This document shows, one piece after another, positions 28,586 to 36,880 of a stretch of DNA of 64,000 bases. The position numbers and the translations under genes were made by a program. The stretch is taken from positions 38,724 to 102,723 of the forward strand of contig JAGPCY010000035.1 of NCBI GenBank assembly GCA_018057825.1, given 5' to 3'. How positions within the stretch are numbered: the stretch's first letter is position 1; the number at the start of each line of letters is the position of its first letter. This DNA is from Kofleriaceae bacterium (lineage in GTDB: Bacteria > Myxococcota_A > Polyangia > Haliangiales > Haliangiaceae). Under the pieces are notes generated by a model that searched no databases, was not told where the DNA came from, and was given only the letters and a program-made list of their open reading frames with translations.

Positions 28586-28614
28586 CCGCGGCGCTCGTGC
28601 CGCCCGGGCCGAGC

Positions 28615-29337
28615 TCAACCGCCGATGAACGGCGAGCGCGCGGCCGGCGCGATCGCCGCGAAGCCGACCGCCGCCACCAGCTCGACCGCGGCCGCCACCA
28701 CCGCCAGCGAGTCGGACGCCAGCTCGCCCTCGCCGACCTGGACCGCCAGCCCGAGGGCGATCGCGACCACCACCGCGATGCCGACGATCGCGAGCCCGAG
28801 GCCGCCGGCGGTCAGCCCGGCGGCCAACGCGACCACGGCCACCGCCAGCGCCAGATCGAGGTCGCGCGGCCGGCCGATCACCAGCGAGCGCCCGCCCGGC
28901 GCCGGCGCGACGTCGCCGATGCGCTGGAGCCCGACCGCCGCCAGGCGTCCGAGGGCAGCCGGCGCGATCAGCGCGCCCCACCACGCGCTCGGCGCGGTCG
29001 ACCACAACGCGACCACCCGCAGGAGCGCGGTGCCGGCGGCGGCCGAGGCGGCCCACCGCAGGCCGAGCCAGCGCTCGTAGGCCGCCGCGCCGCCGCGCTC
29101 GATCACCGCGGCGCCGACCAGCGCCGCGACCACGACCGCGACCACCCCGGCCACCGCCGGCGCGACCGCGATCGCCCGCAGCCCGGCGGCCGCCAGCCCT
29201 GCGAGGACGCCGATCGCGACCCCGGCCACGACCGTGATCGACGCCGGCCAGGCGGTCGCGCCGCCACCGTCGGCCGGCCAGGCCGACACCCGCGCGAGCT
29301 GCGCGCGCACCGCGCTCCACGCATCGGCTGCGGCCAT
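28615..29337 (-). CDS. Polytopic membrane protein, possibly degenerate CobS-like
   Basis: 240 residues with about six hydrophobic segments. The middle (GALIAPAALGRLAAVGLQRIGD) and overall helix layout resemble adenosylcobinamide-GDP ribazoletransferase (CobS/CobV), but the acidic HxDGLxD motif expected near residue 65 of that enzyme is absent. No other cobalamin gene is nearby. It could equally be an unrelated membrane protein. It is divergent from the CotH-like gene and convergent with the DUF6895-like gene. Confidence 0.5.
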   Translation of the reverse strand: MAAADAWSAVRAQLARVSAWPADGGGATAWPASITVVAGVAIGVLAGLAAAGLRAIAVAPAVAGVVAVVVAALVGAAVIERGGAAAYERWLGLRWAASAAAGTALLRVVALWSTAPSAWWGALIAPAALGRLAAVGLQRIGDVAPAPGGRSLVIGRPRDLDLALAVAVVALAAGLTAGGLGLAIVGIAVVVAIALGLAVQVGEGELASDSLAVVAAAVELVAAVGFAAIAPAARSPFIGG

Positions 29338-29383
29338 GGAGGGGTTCTACCGCGATCGCGATCGCGCGTGCTACCGTCGTCCG

Positions 29384-30580
29384 ATGCGCTCGTTGGCCGT
29401 GCTCGCGTGCGCCGCGCTGGCCTGTGGCGGCGGCGCCGGCGATCCCGATGCCCCCGGTGACGCCGGCCCGACCGCCGACGCCACCGTCGGTGCGGTGGGC
29501 GCCGCGGTGTTCGACCCCGGCGTACTGCACACCGTCGCCCTCGAGGTCGCGCCCGAACACCTGGCGACGCTCGAGGACAGCGTCGACGTCCGGGTCCCCG
29601 CGACCCTGACCTTCGACGGCGTCACCGTGGCCCAGGTCGGGCTGCGCAAGAAGGGCGCGACCAGCCGGCGACCGCTCGCCGACAAGCCCGGCTTCACGAT
29701 CAAGCTGAACAGCTTCGTGCCCGGCCAGCGGCTCGACGGTCTGAAGAAGCTGACGCTCGACAACGCGATCGAAGACCCGTCGCTGGTCACCGGCCACCTG
29801 TCGTACGAGGTGTACCGGCGGGCCGGCCTGCCCGCGCCGCGCACCGCCCACGCCACCGTCAGCTTCAACGGCGTCGACAAGGGCCTGTACGTCCTCGAGG
29901 AGTCGACCGACGCCCAGTACCTGGCGACCCACTTCGGCGCCGGCGACGGCAACGTCTACGAGGGCCCGTGGGACTTCCCCAAGGGCGCCGCCGCCGCGCC
30001 GCTGCGCGACGAGGTCGAGGACGGTCGCTCGCGCGCCGACCTCGAGGCCCTGACCGCGGTGGTCATGGACACCCCCGACGCCGAGCTGGCCAACGCGCTG
30101 GCGCCGCTCCTCGACGTCGATCGCTTCCTCACCAACTTCGCCGTCGAGATGGCCGCGGCGCTGTGGGACAACTACGCGATCGTCGCGTGGAACTTCTACC
30201 TGTACCACGTGCCCGGCGGCCGCTTCGTCATGCTGACCCACGGGGTCAACTGGCCGTACTTCCGCGCCGACATGGACCCGTTCGATCTGCACACCGATCC
30301 GTGGAACGCCGACGCTCCGCCCGGCTTTCTGTGCGATCGGTTCCTGCGCATCCCGGCCCTGGCCGATCGCTATCGCGCCGAGCTGGCCAGGGTCAGCCGC
30401 GACTCCTTCGACGTGCCCGCGCTCCTGGCCCGGATCGATCAGGTCGACGCCATCCTCCACGCGCGCCCGCTGACCGGCGCGTCGGCGGCGCAGCTCGACC
30501 GCTTCGAGGCCGCGGTGGTCGAGGCCCGGGCCTTCGTCCGCGACCGCAAGGCCTTCCTGACCAGTCGGCTGGGTCTGTAG
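29384..30580 (+). CDS. CotH-kinase-family lipoprotein
   Basis: 398 residues; signal MRSLAVLACAALAC gives a predicted lipoprotein. CotH features are visible: LRKKGATSRRPLADKPGFTI near residue 85, then KKLTLDNAIEDPSLVTGHLS, then VSFNGVDKGLYVLEESTD. CotH proteins are atypical kinases (spore coat CotH phosphorylates coat proteins); secreted CotH-like proteins are also common in myxobacteria and clostridial cellulosomes. The N-terminal acidic Asp-rich linker suggests surface exposure. A hexanucleotide array starts 3 bp after the stop codon. Confidence 0.8.
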   Translation: MRSLAVLACAALACGGGAGDPDAPGDAGPTADATVGAVGAAVFDPGVLHTVALEVAPEHLATLEDSVDVRVPATLTFDGVTVAQVGLRKKGATSRRPLADKPGFTIKLNSFVPGQRLDGLKKLTLDNAIEDPSLVTGHLSYEVYRRAGLPAPRTAHATVSFNGVDKGLYVLEESTDAQYLATHFGAGDGNVYEGPWDFPKGAAAAPLRDEVEDGRSRADLEALTAVVMDTPDAELANALAPLLDVDRFLTNFAVEMAAALWDNYAIVAWNFYLYHVPGGRFVMLTHGVNWPYFRADMDPFDLHTDPWNADAPPGFLCDRFLRIPALADRYRAELARVSRDSFDVPALLARIDQVDAILHARPLTGASAAQLDRFEAAVVEARAFVRDRKAFLTSRLGL

Positions 30581-30583
30581 GGG

Positions 30584-30693
30584 CGGAGACCGAGACCGAG
30601 GCCGAGGCCGAGACCGAGGCCGAGACCGAGGCCGAGACCGAGGCGGAAAGCGAGGCCGAGACCGAGACCGAGGGCGAGACCGAGGGCGAGGCG
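30584..30693. repeat. (GAGRCC)n hexanucleotide array B
   Basis: About 18 units of GAGACC, GAGGCC, GAGGGC and GAGGCG lie between the CotH-like gene and the DAHP synthase gene. The unit and orientation match the array at 17.8 kb, again with the purine-rich strand on +. Confidence 0.93.
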
Positions 30694-30738
30694 CCGGCCC
30701 GGGTCGACGGCGACGGAGGACCCGGCTAGATTGCCGCG

Positions 30739-32079
30739 GTGAACGCCTGGACCCCCGACTCGTGGCAGACCAAGCCGACCGCGCAATCCGTCCGGTATCC
30801 GGACCAAGCGGCGCTGGCCCGGGTGGTGGCCGAGATCGGGCGGCTGCCACCGCTGGTGACATCGTGGGAGATCGAGGGCCTGCGCAATCAGCTCGCGGCC
30901 GCCGCCCGCGGCGACGCCTTCGTCCTCCAGGGCGGTGACTGCGCCGAGAGCTTCGACGACTGCTCGTCGGAGGCGATCGCCGCCAAGCTGAAGATCCTGA
31001 TGCAGATGAGCCTGGTCTTGGTCCATGGCACTCGCCGACCGGTGGTGCGCATCGGCCGGATCGCCGGGCAGTACGCCAAGCCGCGCTCGACCGACGTCGA
31101 GACCAAGGACGGCGTGACCTTGCCGTCGTACCGCGGCGACAGCGTCAACCGCGAGGCCTTCACCGAGGAGGATCGCACGCCGGATCCGGTGTTGCTCCTG
31201 CGCGGCTACGAGCGCGCGGCGCTCACGCTCAACTTCGTGCGGGCCCTGGCCGACGGCGGCTTCGCCGATCTCCACCACCCCGAGTACTGGGACATCTCGT
31301 TCGCCCACGGCGCCCGCCACGTCGCCGAGTACGCCCGGATCGTCGACGCCATCCGCGAGTCGATCTCGTTCGTCACCGCGGTCACCGGGATCGACGCCAC
31401 CCCGCTCAAGCGGGTCGACATCTACACCAGCCACGAGGCCCTGGCCCTGGCCTACGACGCGGCCCAGACCCGGACCGTGCCGCGCCGGCCCGGCTACTAC
31501 AACCTGTCGACCCACATGCCGTGGATCGGCATGCGCACCGCGGCCGTCGACGGCGCCCACGTCGAGTACCACCGCGGCATCGCCAACCCGCTGGGCCTGA
31601 AGATCGGCCCGGCGATGTCGCCGGCCTGGCTGACCGAGCTCCTGGCGATCCTCGATCCCGACCGGGTGCCCGGCCGGATCACGCTCATCCATCGCATGGG
31701 CGCCGGCCAGGTCGAGCGCCACCTGCCGCCGCTGGTCGAGGCGGTGCGCGCGACCGGTCGCGTCGTCTTGTGGATGTGCGATCCGATGCACGGCAACACC
31801 GAGACCACGCCGACCGGGATCAAGACCCGGCGCTTCGACAAGATCCTGTCGGAGATCGAGGACAGCTTCGCGCTGCACCGCCGCCTCGGCGGCCACCTGG
31901 GCGGGGTCCACTTCGAGATGACCGGCGAGGACGTCACCGAATGTCTGGGTGGCGCCCGCGGCCTGGCGGAGATCGATCTGGATCGCGCGTACAAGTCGCG
32001 CGTCGATCCCCGGCTCAACTACGAACAGGCCCTCGAGCTGGCGCTCCTGGTCGCGCGCCACCTGCGGAGGCCGCAGTGA
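30739..32079 (+). CDS. aroF: 3-deoxy-7-phosphoheptulonate synthase, class II (plant/mycobacterial type)
   Basis: 446 residues, usual for type II DAHP synthases. Starts with a GTG (VNAWTPDSWQTKPTAQ). Diagnostic features: QGGDCAESF (near residue 73), GRIAGQYAKPRS, HMPWIGMRT, NPLGLKIGPAM and WMCDPMHGNT; the cysteine in QGGDCAE is the expected metal ligand. It condenses PEP and erythrose 4-phosphate, the first step of the shikimate pathway. It overlaps the downstream membrane/TPR gene by 4 nt, starting a three-gene coupled unit. The symbol follows general usage for this reaction. Confidence 0.93.
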   Translation: MNAWTPDSWQTKPTAQSVRYPDQAALARVVAEIGRLPPLVTSWEIEGLRNQLAAAARGDAFVLQGGDCAESFDDCSSEAIAAKLKILMQMSLVLVHGTRRPVVRIGRIAGQYAKPRSTDVETKDGVTLPSYRGDSVNREAFTEEDRTPDPVLLLRGYERAALTLNFVRALADGGFADLHHPEYWDISFAHGARHVAEYARIVDAIRESISFVTAVTGIDATPLKRVDIYTSHEALALAYDAAQTRTVPRRPGYYNLSTHMPWIGMRTAAVDGAHVEYHRGIANPLGLKIGPAMSPAWLTELLAILDPDRVPGRITLIHRMGAGQVERHLPPLVEAVRATGRVVLWMCDPMHGNTETTPTGIKTRRFDKILSEIEDSFALHRRLGGHLGGVHFEMTGEDVTECLGGARGLAEIDLDRAYKSRVDPRLNYEQALELALLVARHLRRPQ

Positions 32080-32828
32080 AGCTGCCGCGCTGGCTGCGCT
32101 ACTGGGGCGACGCGGTGATCGTGCCGATCGCCCTCATGCTGTTGTTCCTGACGTTCGTGTGGTCGACCAACGCGGGGGGCGTGGCGCAGGTCGTGGCGGC
32201 GCTGTTCATGTTCGCGGTGGTCGGGCTGTGGCTGGGCTTCCGCCGCCTGCGGGTCCACGCCAGCGCCTCGCGGCTGGCGGCGATCGGCGATCCCGCCGGG
32301 CTCCTGGCCCTGGCCGACGAGGAGCTCGGGCGGCGCCTGCGTTCGACGAGCCCGGCCGGGCTGCAGGTCTACCGCGCGATCGCCCACAACCTCGCCGGGC
32401 GGCCCGCCGAGGCCCGGCTCGCCCTCGACGCCTCGGGCATCCGGCCCGGCGATCGCGGCACCGCGAGCTGGCACCTCTTGTGGGCCTCAGCCGAGATCGA
32501 CGCCCGGACCCGGCTCGGCGAGGTCGCGGCGGCCCGCGCCACCTTCGATCGCGTGGTCGCGCGCTACCCGCGCACCGTCGGCGCCGGTGGGCTCGACGTG
32601 ATCGCCGCCGAGTGCGAGGCCCGGGTCCGGTTGGCCGAGGGCGACGCCGCCGGGGCGCGGACCCTGGTGGCGCCCTATCTGAAAGACATCCGCCTCGGCC
32701 CCGGGGCCCGGGCCCAGCTCTTCGCGATCGTCGCCGGGTGCGAGCGCGCGCTGGGCGATGACGCCGCCGCCGCGACCGCCGCCGCCAAGGCCCGCGAGCT
32801 GGCGCCGCAGTGCGTGTTGCTGCCATGA
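32076..32828 (+). CDS. Hypothetical inner-membrane protein with TPR-like C-terminal region
   Basis: 250 residues from a GTG overlapping the DAHP synthase stop codon. Two membrane helices (about residues 12-30 and 36-54) precede an Ala/Leu-rich helical region with TPR-like spacing (residues 75-245), facing the cytoplasm or periplasm depending on topology. No enzymatic motif is seen. It is coupled on both sides, overlapping the next gene by 4 nt (ATGA). Function is unknown. Confidence 0.65.
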   Translation: MKLPRWLRYWGDAVIVPIALMLLFLTFVWSTNAGGVAQVVAALFMFAVVGLWLGFRRLRVHASASRLAAIGDPAGLLALADEELGRRLRSTSPAGLQVYRAIAHNLAGRPAEARLALDASGIRPGDRGTASWHLLWASAEIDARTRLGEVAAARATFDRVVARYPRTVGAGGLDVIAAECEARVRLAEGDAAGARTLVAPYLKDIRLGPGARAQLFAIVAGCERALGDDAAAATAAAKARELAPQCVLLP

Positions 32829-33640
32829 CTCGCTGGGTGATCGTCGGCGCCGGCTACACCGGCGCGCGGGTCGCGGCCCTGGTGACCGCCCTCGGCGAGC
32901 CAGTGGTCGCCACCCGCCGGACCGCCGGGCCGGGGGCGCGCGCCGTCGACCTGGCGCAGCCGGCGACCCTCGACGGGCTGTTCGCCGCCGGCGATCGGGT
33001 GGTGGTGACCGCGCCGCCGATCGACGGCGTCGGGACTGGCGAGCGCGCCCTGGGGGCCGCCGCGGCCGCCGCCGGGGTCGCGCGGCTGGTGTACGTGTCC
33101 TCGACCGGCGTGTACGCGCCGGCCGCCGGCGCCTGGGTCGACGAAGCCTTCGCGATCGCGCCGACCACCGCCGCCGGGCGCGCCCGGGTCGCCGCCGAGG
33201 CCGCGCTCGTCGCGTCGGGCGTACCGCTGGTGATCGTGCGGCCGGCCGGGATCTACGGCCCCGATCGCGGGCCGATCGCGCGCCTGCGCGCTGGCCACTA
33301 CCGGGTGGTCGGCGATGGCGCGACCGCGGTCAGCCGGATCCACGTCGACGATCTGGCGGCCCTGGTGGTCGCCGCCGCCACCGCCGCCGCGCCGGCGCCG
33401 AGCTACAACGCCGCCGACGACGACCCCGCGTCCTCGGCCGCGCTGGCCGACGCCGCGGCCGCAGCGCTGGGGCTACCGACGCCGCCCCGGGTGCCGCTGT
33501 CGGCGGTCGATCCCGAAACCGTCGGCATGTTGACGGCCGATCGCCGGATCGCCAACCAGCGGGCCAAGCGCGACCTCGGCTGGGCCCCGCGCTATCCGTC
33601 GTGGCGGACCGCGCTGGCGGCGGAGGTGCGCTGGTGCTGA
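32825..33640 (+). CDS. NAD(P)-binding SDR/epimerase-like protein (YeeZ type)
   Basis: 271 residues. A Rossmann start VIVGAGYTGARVAAL (residues 5-19), then YVSSTGVYAP in the position of the extended-SDR serine/tyrosine, then RPAGIYGPDRGP and SRIHVDDLAALV, as in the YeeZ/atypical extended SDR group. The canonical YxxxK lysine is not seen, so enzymatic activity is uncertain. It is the last gene of the DAHP synthase unit. Confidence 0.8.
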   Translation: MTRWVIVGAGYTGARVAALVTALGEPVVATRRTAGPGARAVDLAQPATLDGLFAAGDRVVVTAPPIDGVGTGERALGAAAAAAGVARLVYVSSTGVYAPAAGAWVDEAFAIAPTTAAGRARVAAEAALVASGVPLVIVRPAGIYGPDRGPIARLRAGHYRVVGDGATAVSRIHVDDLAALVVAAATAAAPAPSYNAADDDPASSAALADAAAAALGLPTPPRVPLSAVDPETVGMLTADRRIANQRAKRDLGWAPRYPSWRTALAAEVRWC

Positions 33641-33714
33641 GGCGCCGGTGCTGACGCGCTGGTCGGGCCAGCGTCCGCCGACCGAGGCCGCGACACGTTT
33701 CGCCCTTCTCACAC

Positions 33715-33740
33715 CCGGAGATTTCGTCTATCTCCCGGGG
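33715..33740. promoter_or_regulatory. Imperfect dyad before PlsC-like gene
   Basis: CCCGGAGAT and ATCTCCCGGG flank a TTCGTCT loop just upstream of the acyltransferase start, with one extra C in one arm. It may be an operator or a 5'-leader hairpin; no further support is available. Confidence 0.3.
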
Positions 33741-33745
33741 CCGTC

Positions 33746-34870
33746 ATGATGGAGCCCGCGCCGACGCCTGCCGACGCCGCCTCGCGCACGCCGCCTCCTG
33801 CCCCGCGGCCCGCGGCCACCGCGGCCGGCCCCCTCGAGGACGTCGACATCCGCCCGTACCTGCGGCGCGACCCGTGGCCGCGCAAGCTGGCCCGCCGCGC
33901 GCTGACGTTCTCGCTCCTGCACCTGTTCACCGCGCTGTGGTGGGGCGTCGCGCCGCTCGTCGTGCCGACCTTGATCGTGGTCGATCTGCTGCGGCGTCGG
34001 CCGCTGCTCCTGGTGCGCTTCTACCTGTGCATCGGCGCCATCGTGTTCGGTCAGGTGTGGGGCGCGTGGCTCCTGTTCGCGATCTGGCTGGCCTCGGGCG
34101 GCGGCCTGGCCTGGCGCGCCAACAACCGTTGGACGGTGTGGGCCGAGGGCTACTGGGCCGACTGGAACGCCCGGGTCATGGCCGCGATCTACGACATCAC
34201 CTACGACGTCGAGGACTCGGCCGTCTTGCGCGACGGCCCGTCGCTCTTGCTCATGCGCCACGCGTCGATCAACGACACGATCTTGCCGATCGGACTCATC
34301 ACCCGCGTCCACGGCGTGCGCCTGCGCATCGTCCTCAAGGCCGAGCTTCTGTGGGCGCCGATCGTCGACGCGATCGGCCACCGCATCCCGGTCGCGTTCA
34401 TCCGCCGGTCGTCGGGCGCGGTCGATCGCGAGCTTGAGGTGGTGCGGTCGATCACCCCGGCGCTGCACCGCCACGAGGCGATCATGATCTTCCCCGAGGG
34501 CACGCGGTTCACACCCGAGCGCCGCGCCCAGCTCCTCGGCAAGCTGATGGCCAAGGACCCCGCCGCCGCCGCCGAGGCCGCGACCCTGACCCACGTCCTG
34601 CCGTTTCGCACCGGCGGCGTCATGGCGCTCATGGACGGCGCGCCCGACGCGGCGCTCGTGTTCTGCGCCCACACCGGCTACGAGCGCACCGCGCGCCTCG
34701 AGGACTTCATCGCCGGTGGGCTCTACCGCACCATCGTCAAGGTCAAGTTCTGGCGCGTGCCCGCGTCAGCGGTGCCAGCCGAGCCCGCCGCCCGCGCCGC
34801 CTTCCTCCACGCCGAGTGGCGCAAGGTCGACGCCTGGGTCGCCAAGCACGCCACCCCCCCGCGCAGCTGA
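33746..34870 (+). CDS. 1-acyl-sn-glycerol-3-phosphate acyltransferase (PlsC-like)
   Basis: 374 residues, longer than typical PlsC because of an N-terminal Pro/Ala leader and two membrane helices (about 55-120). The acyltransferase motifs are intact: HX4D as H172-ASIN-D177, and FPEGTR (249-254). It is predicted to acylate lysophosphatidate or a related acceptor at the inner membrane. It is followed by 500 bp of repeats before the convergent RRM operon. Confidence 0.85.
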   Translation: MMEPAPTPADAASRTPPPAPRPAATAAGPLEDVDIRPYLRRDPWPRKLARRALTFSLLHLFTALWWGVAPLVVPTLIVVDLLRRRPLLLVRFYLCIGAIVFGQVWGAWLLFAIWLASGGGLAWRANNRWTVWAEGYWADWNARVMAAIYDITYDVEDSAVLRDGPSLLLMRHASINDTILPIGLITRVHGVRLRIVLKAELLWAPIVDAIGHRIPVAFIRRSSGAVDRELEVVRSITPALHRHEAIMIFPEGTRFTPERRAQLLGKLMAKDPAAAAEAATLTHVLPFRTGGVMALMDGAPDAALVFCAHTGYERTARLEDFIAGGLYRTIVKVKFWRVPASAVPAEPAARAAFLHAEWRKVDAWVAKHATPPRS

Positions 34871-34889
34871 TCCCTCGCGGGGCCCCTCT

Positions 34890-35377
34890 CGCACCCCCCC
34901 GAAAACCACAGGAGTCTCGACGAGGCTTCGCCCCGTCGAGGAGAGGTCTGGTCGCAAGAACTCCCGCCCCGAGGTCTCCCCTACCCCGCGCTGAACCTCC
35001 AGCCGACCGGAGGGAGCGAGGACCCTCCGGGAACCTCCCGCAAGAACTCCCGCCCCGAGGTCTCCCCAACCTACGCTGAACCTCCGGCCGACCGGAGGGA
35101 GCGAGGCCCCGCCGGGAACCTCCCGCAAGAACTCCCGCCCCGAGGTCTCCCCAACCTACGCTGAACCTCCAGCCGACCGGAGGGAGGCGTCTCGGAGGGG
35201 AGGCTCGCTGGGGCTACGCCCCAGCGAGGGGAGGTTTGGTGACAAACCTCCCCAAAAAGCCGACCGGAGGGAGGCGTCTCGGAGGGGAGGCTCGCTGGGG
35301 CTACGCCCCAGCGAGGGGAGGTTTGGTGACAAACCTCCCCAAAAAGCAGAGGTTTGGTGACAAACCTCTCCAAAAAG
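34890..35377. repeat. Double-hairpin intergenic repeat, cluster 2 (inverted relative to cluster 1)
   Basis: Three tail-only copies (CAAGAACTCCCGCCCCGAGG, then tctcccc, then CGCTGAACCTCC) start near 34955, 35041 and 35125, followed by two full hairpin pairs. The 10-bp stem/TAC-loop hairpins are at 35205-35227 and 35292-35314. The 11-bp stem/GTGA-loop hairpins are at 35228-35253 and 35315-35340. A third, diverged hairpin (AGAGGTTTG-GTGA-CAAACCTCT, 35348-35369) keeps full pairing. Short A5 tracts follow the hairpins; read on the minus strand, the last one is a hairpin plus U5 downstream of the RRM gene. The cluster lies between two convergent genes. Confidence 0.92.
35345..35372 (-). terminator. 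Probable terminator of RRM operon formed by repeat hairpin
   Basis: On the minus strand, 7 nt after the RRM stop codon, a 9-bp stem with a TCAC loop is followed by GCTTTTT. This is the outermost copy of the repeat hairpin; its role as terminator is inferred from the U-tract and position. Confidence 0.5.
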
Positions 35378-35378
35378 C

Positions 35379-35975
35379 TCAGTACCGACCGCGGCCGCCG
35401 CCGCCACCACCACCACCACCACCGCCGCGCGAGAAGCCGCGCGGTCCACTACCGCCGCCGCCACCGCGCTGGCGCTCCTCGGCCTCGTTGACGCGGAGCG
35501 GGCGGCCCTCGAACGACTGGCCGTCGGTGGCGCGGATCGCGGCCTCGGCCTCGGCGTTCGTGCCCATGGTGACGAACGCGAAGCCGCGCGGCCGGCCGGT
35601 GTCGCGGTCCTTGACGATGTGGACGTCCGACACCGCGCCGTGCTCAGCGAACAGCGCGCGCAGCGATTCGTCGGTGGTGTCGAAGGAGAGGTTGCCAACG
35701 TAGAGTCGATTGCCCATGTCTTGTGCTCGTGCTTCCGTGGACGGAGAGGGATCGTCGCCGGGGTGCCGTCCCACCTGGCGGAGTGCATCGTCAAGGACGA
35801 AGTCGGTGATCGGCGGGGTCGGCTCGCCCATCGGCGGGCCGCTCTCGCCGCTGGCCGCGCGATCGGCGGCGCGCTGCCGGCGCTCCTGGCGCCGCACGTC
35901 GCGCTGCTTGGCGCGATCTTTCTGGTCGAGCTCGCGTTGCCGCTTGCTCATCGTGGCGCGTGGGGCCCCGCTCAT
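35379..35975 (-). CDS. RNA-binding protein with N-terminal basic extension, RRM and Gly-rich tail
   Basis: 198 residues. The ATG at 35973-35975 overlaps the upstream stop codon (ATGA), which supports this long start over an internal ATG that would give a bare 112-residue RRM protein. The first about 50 residues are very basic and helical ([20 protein letters not shown]). The RRM follows at about 88-165 with RNP2 LYVGNL and RNP1 RGFAFVTM. A Gly/Arg-rich tail ends GGGGRGRY. Stand-alone RRM proteins in myxobacteria and cyanobacteria are RNA chaperones, often cold-responsive; the basic extension is unusual. Confidence 0.85.
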   Translation of the reverse strand: MSGAPRATMSKRQRELDQKDRAKQRDVRRQERRQRAADRAASGESGPPMGEPTPPITDFVLDDALRQVGRHPGDDPSPSTEARAQDMGNRLYVGNLSFDTTDESLRALFAEHGAVSDVHIVKDRDTGRPRGFAFVTMGTNAEAEAAIRATDGQSFEGRPLRVNEAEERQRGGGGGSGPRGFSRGGGGGGGGGGGRGRY

Positions 35976-36232
35976 CGCGGCCCCCGCTGGGGACGGCGCG
36001 GCCGCAACGGCGCGCCGTGGAAGTGAGGACCGCTGACCGCGCAGCCGGGGTGTCGGACCGCGATCGCCTGCGCATCGGCCAACGCCTTGGCGCCCTGCCG
36101 ATCGTCTTCGTAGGCGATGGGATCGCCCACCGCCGGCGCGAACGACAACGTCGCCCGCCCGTTGCTCTCGTCGACGGACACGAAGATCCGTTCGGGGTTG
36201 CCGCGCAGCCGGACCTCAGCCTTCATCATCAT
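35972..36232 (-). CDS. Small hypothetical protein in RRM operon
   Basis: 86 residues, starting at one of three consecutive ATG codons. It is beta-rich at the N-terminus ([20 protein letters not shown]) and basic at the C-terminus. It overlaps the RRM gene by 4 nt and the upstream gene by 17 nt, so it is probably co-translated. No family was recognised. Confidence 0.6.
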   Translation of the reverse strand: MMMKAEVRLRGNPERIFVSVDESNGRATLSFAPAVGDPIAYEDDRQGAKALADAQAIAVRHPGCAVSGPHFHGAPLRPRRPQRGPR

Positions 36233-36464
36233 CGTCTCCTTCGGGATCAGGTTCGCGTTCGACGACCTGCTGCCAGGCGTCGCGCGCGCTCTTGTACGTC
36301 AACGACGCCAGCGCAGCGACCCGGTCGTCGGCGACCTCCTGGCCGCCCATCGCCTGGCGCAGGCGCCCGCGGGCCTCACGCATGGTGCCCGGCCAGCCGC
36401 CACACAGCCGGCGGTCCGCGGCACGGAGCTCGGCCACGCATGCATCGGCCCACCGTTGCCCCAC
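36216..36464 (-). CDS. Small hypothetical helical protein
   Basis: 82 residues, largely helical, with two Cys in the first half and an acidic tail ([12 protein letters not shown]). It is the first recognisable member of the overlapping RRM operon. No family was recognised; existence as a gene is supported mainly by the tight overlap and plausible composition. Confidence 0.5.
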   Translation of the reverse strand: MGQRWADACVAELRAADRRLCGGWPGTMREARGRLRQAMGGQEVADDRVAALASLTYKSARDAWQQVVEREPDPEGDDDDEG

Positions 36465-36739
36465 GGTGATCGCCAGGGCGTCGAGCTCGGTCGTCGGGGC
36501 CTGGGCGGTTCGTGGCAGGGGGGATCGCGATCGTCGGGCGGCTCGGCGCGGTCCGCGACAGCGGCCCAGCCCCAGAAACGCTAGGGGCGGAACCTACCAG
36601 GGCCGGGGCGCCAGGGCAAGCCCGGCGTTGGGCGGGTTCGGCCGACCGCAACCCCGGCGCGGCGCGGGTGTCGTCGGAATAGGCGGCGTCGACCTCGGGT
36701 TTCCAGATCGACCCCCGCCGTCCTGCGTCAGGAGATCCC
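36465..36739. other. Gene-free stretch
   Basis: This 275-bp region lies between the divergent start of the RRM operon and the 44-residue gene. It must hold both promoters, but no convincing sigma-70 hexamers, repeats or other conserved elements could be picked out. Confidence 0.4.
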
Positions 36740-36874
36740 ATGAAGAAGCGCACCGCCCCCGTGACCCTGTGGACGATCATCGAGTCGCTGCAGCGCCGCC
36801 TCGAGCGGCAGGGCTGCTCCCGCGAGACCATCGACCTCGCCGTGGTGTCGGCGATCGCCCGCGCGGTCGCGTAG
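36740..36874 (+). CDS. 44-residue small protein
   Basis: An ATG with AGGAG at 5-6 bp spacing opens a 44-residue frame (MKKRTAPVTLWTIIESLQRR, then LERQGCSRETIDLAVVSAIARAVA). The composition is protein-like, an amphipathic helix with a single Cys. It ends 7 bp before the 3' end of the convergent exonuclease gene. No family was recognised. Confidence 0.6.
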   Translation: MKKRTAPVTLWTIIESLQRRLERQGCSRETIDLAVVSAIARAVA

Positions 36875-36880
36875 TCACGG

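Noticed and set aside
34890..35377. CRISPR or riboswitch interpretation of the repeat cluster
   Set aside because: Repeat units are adjacent or nested without unique spacers, and the same unit occurs inverted elsewhere after an unrelated gene; an intergenic repeat family fits better.
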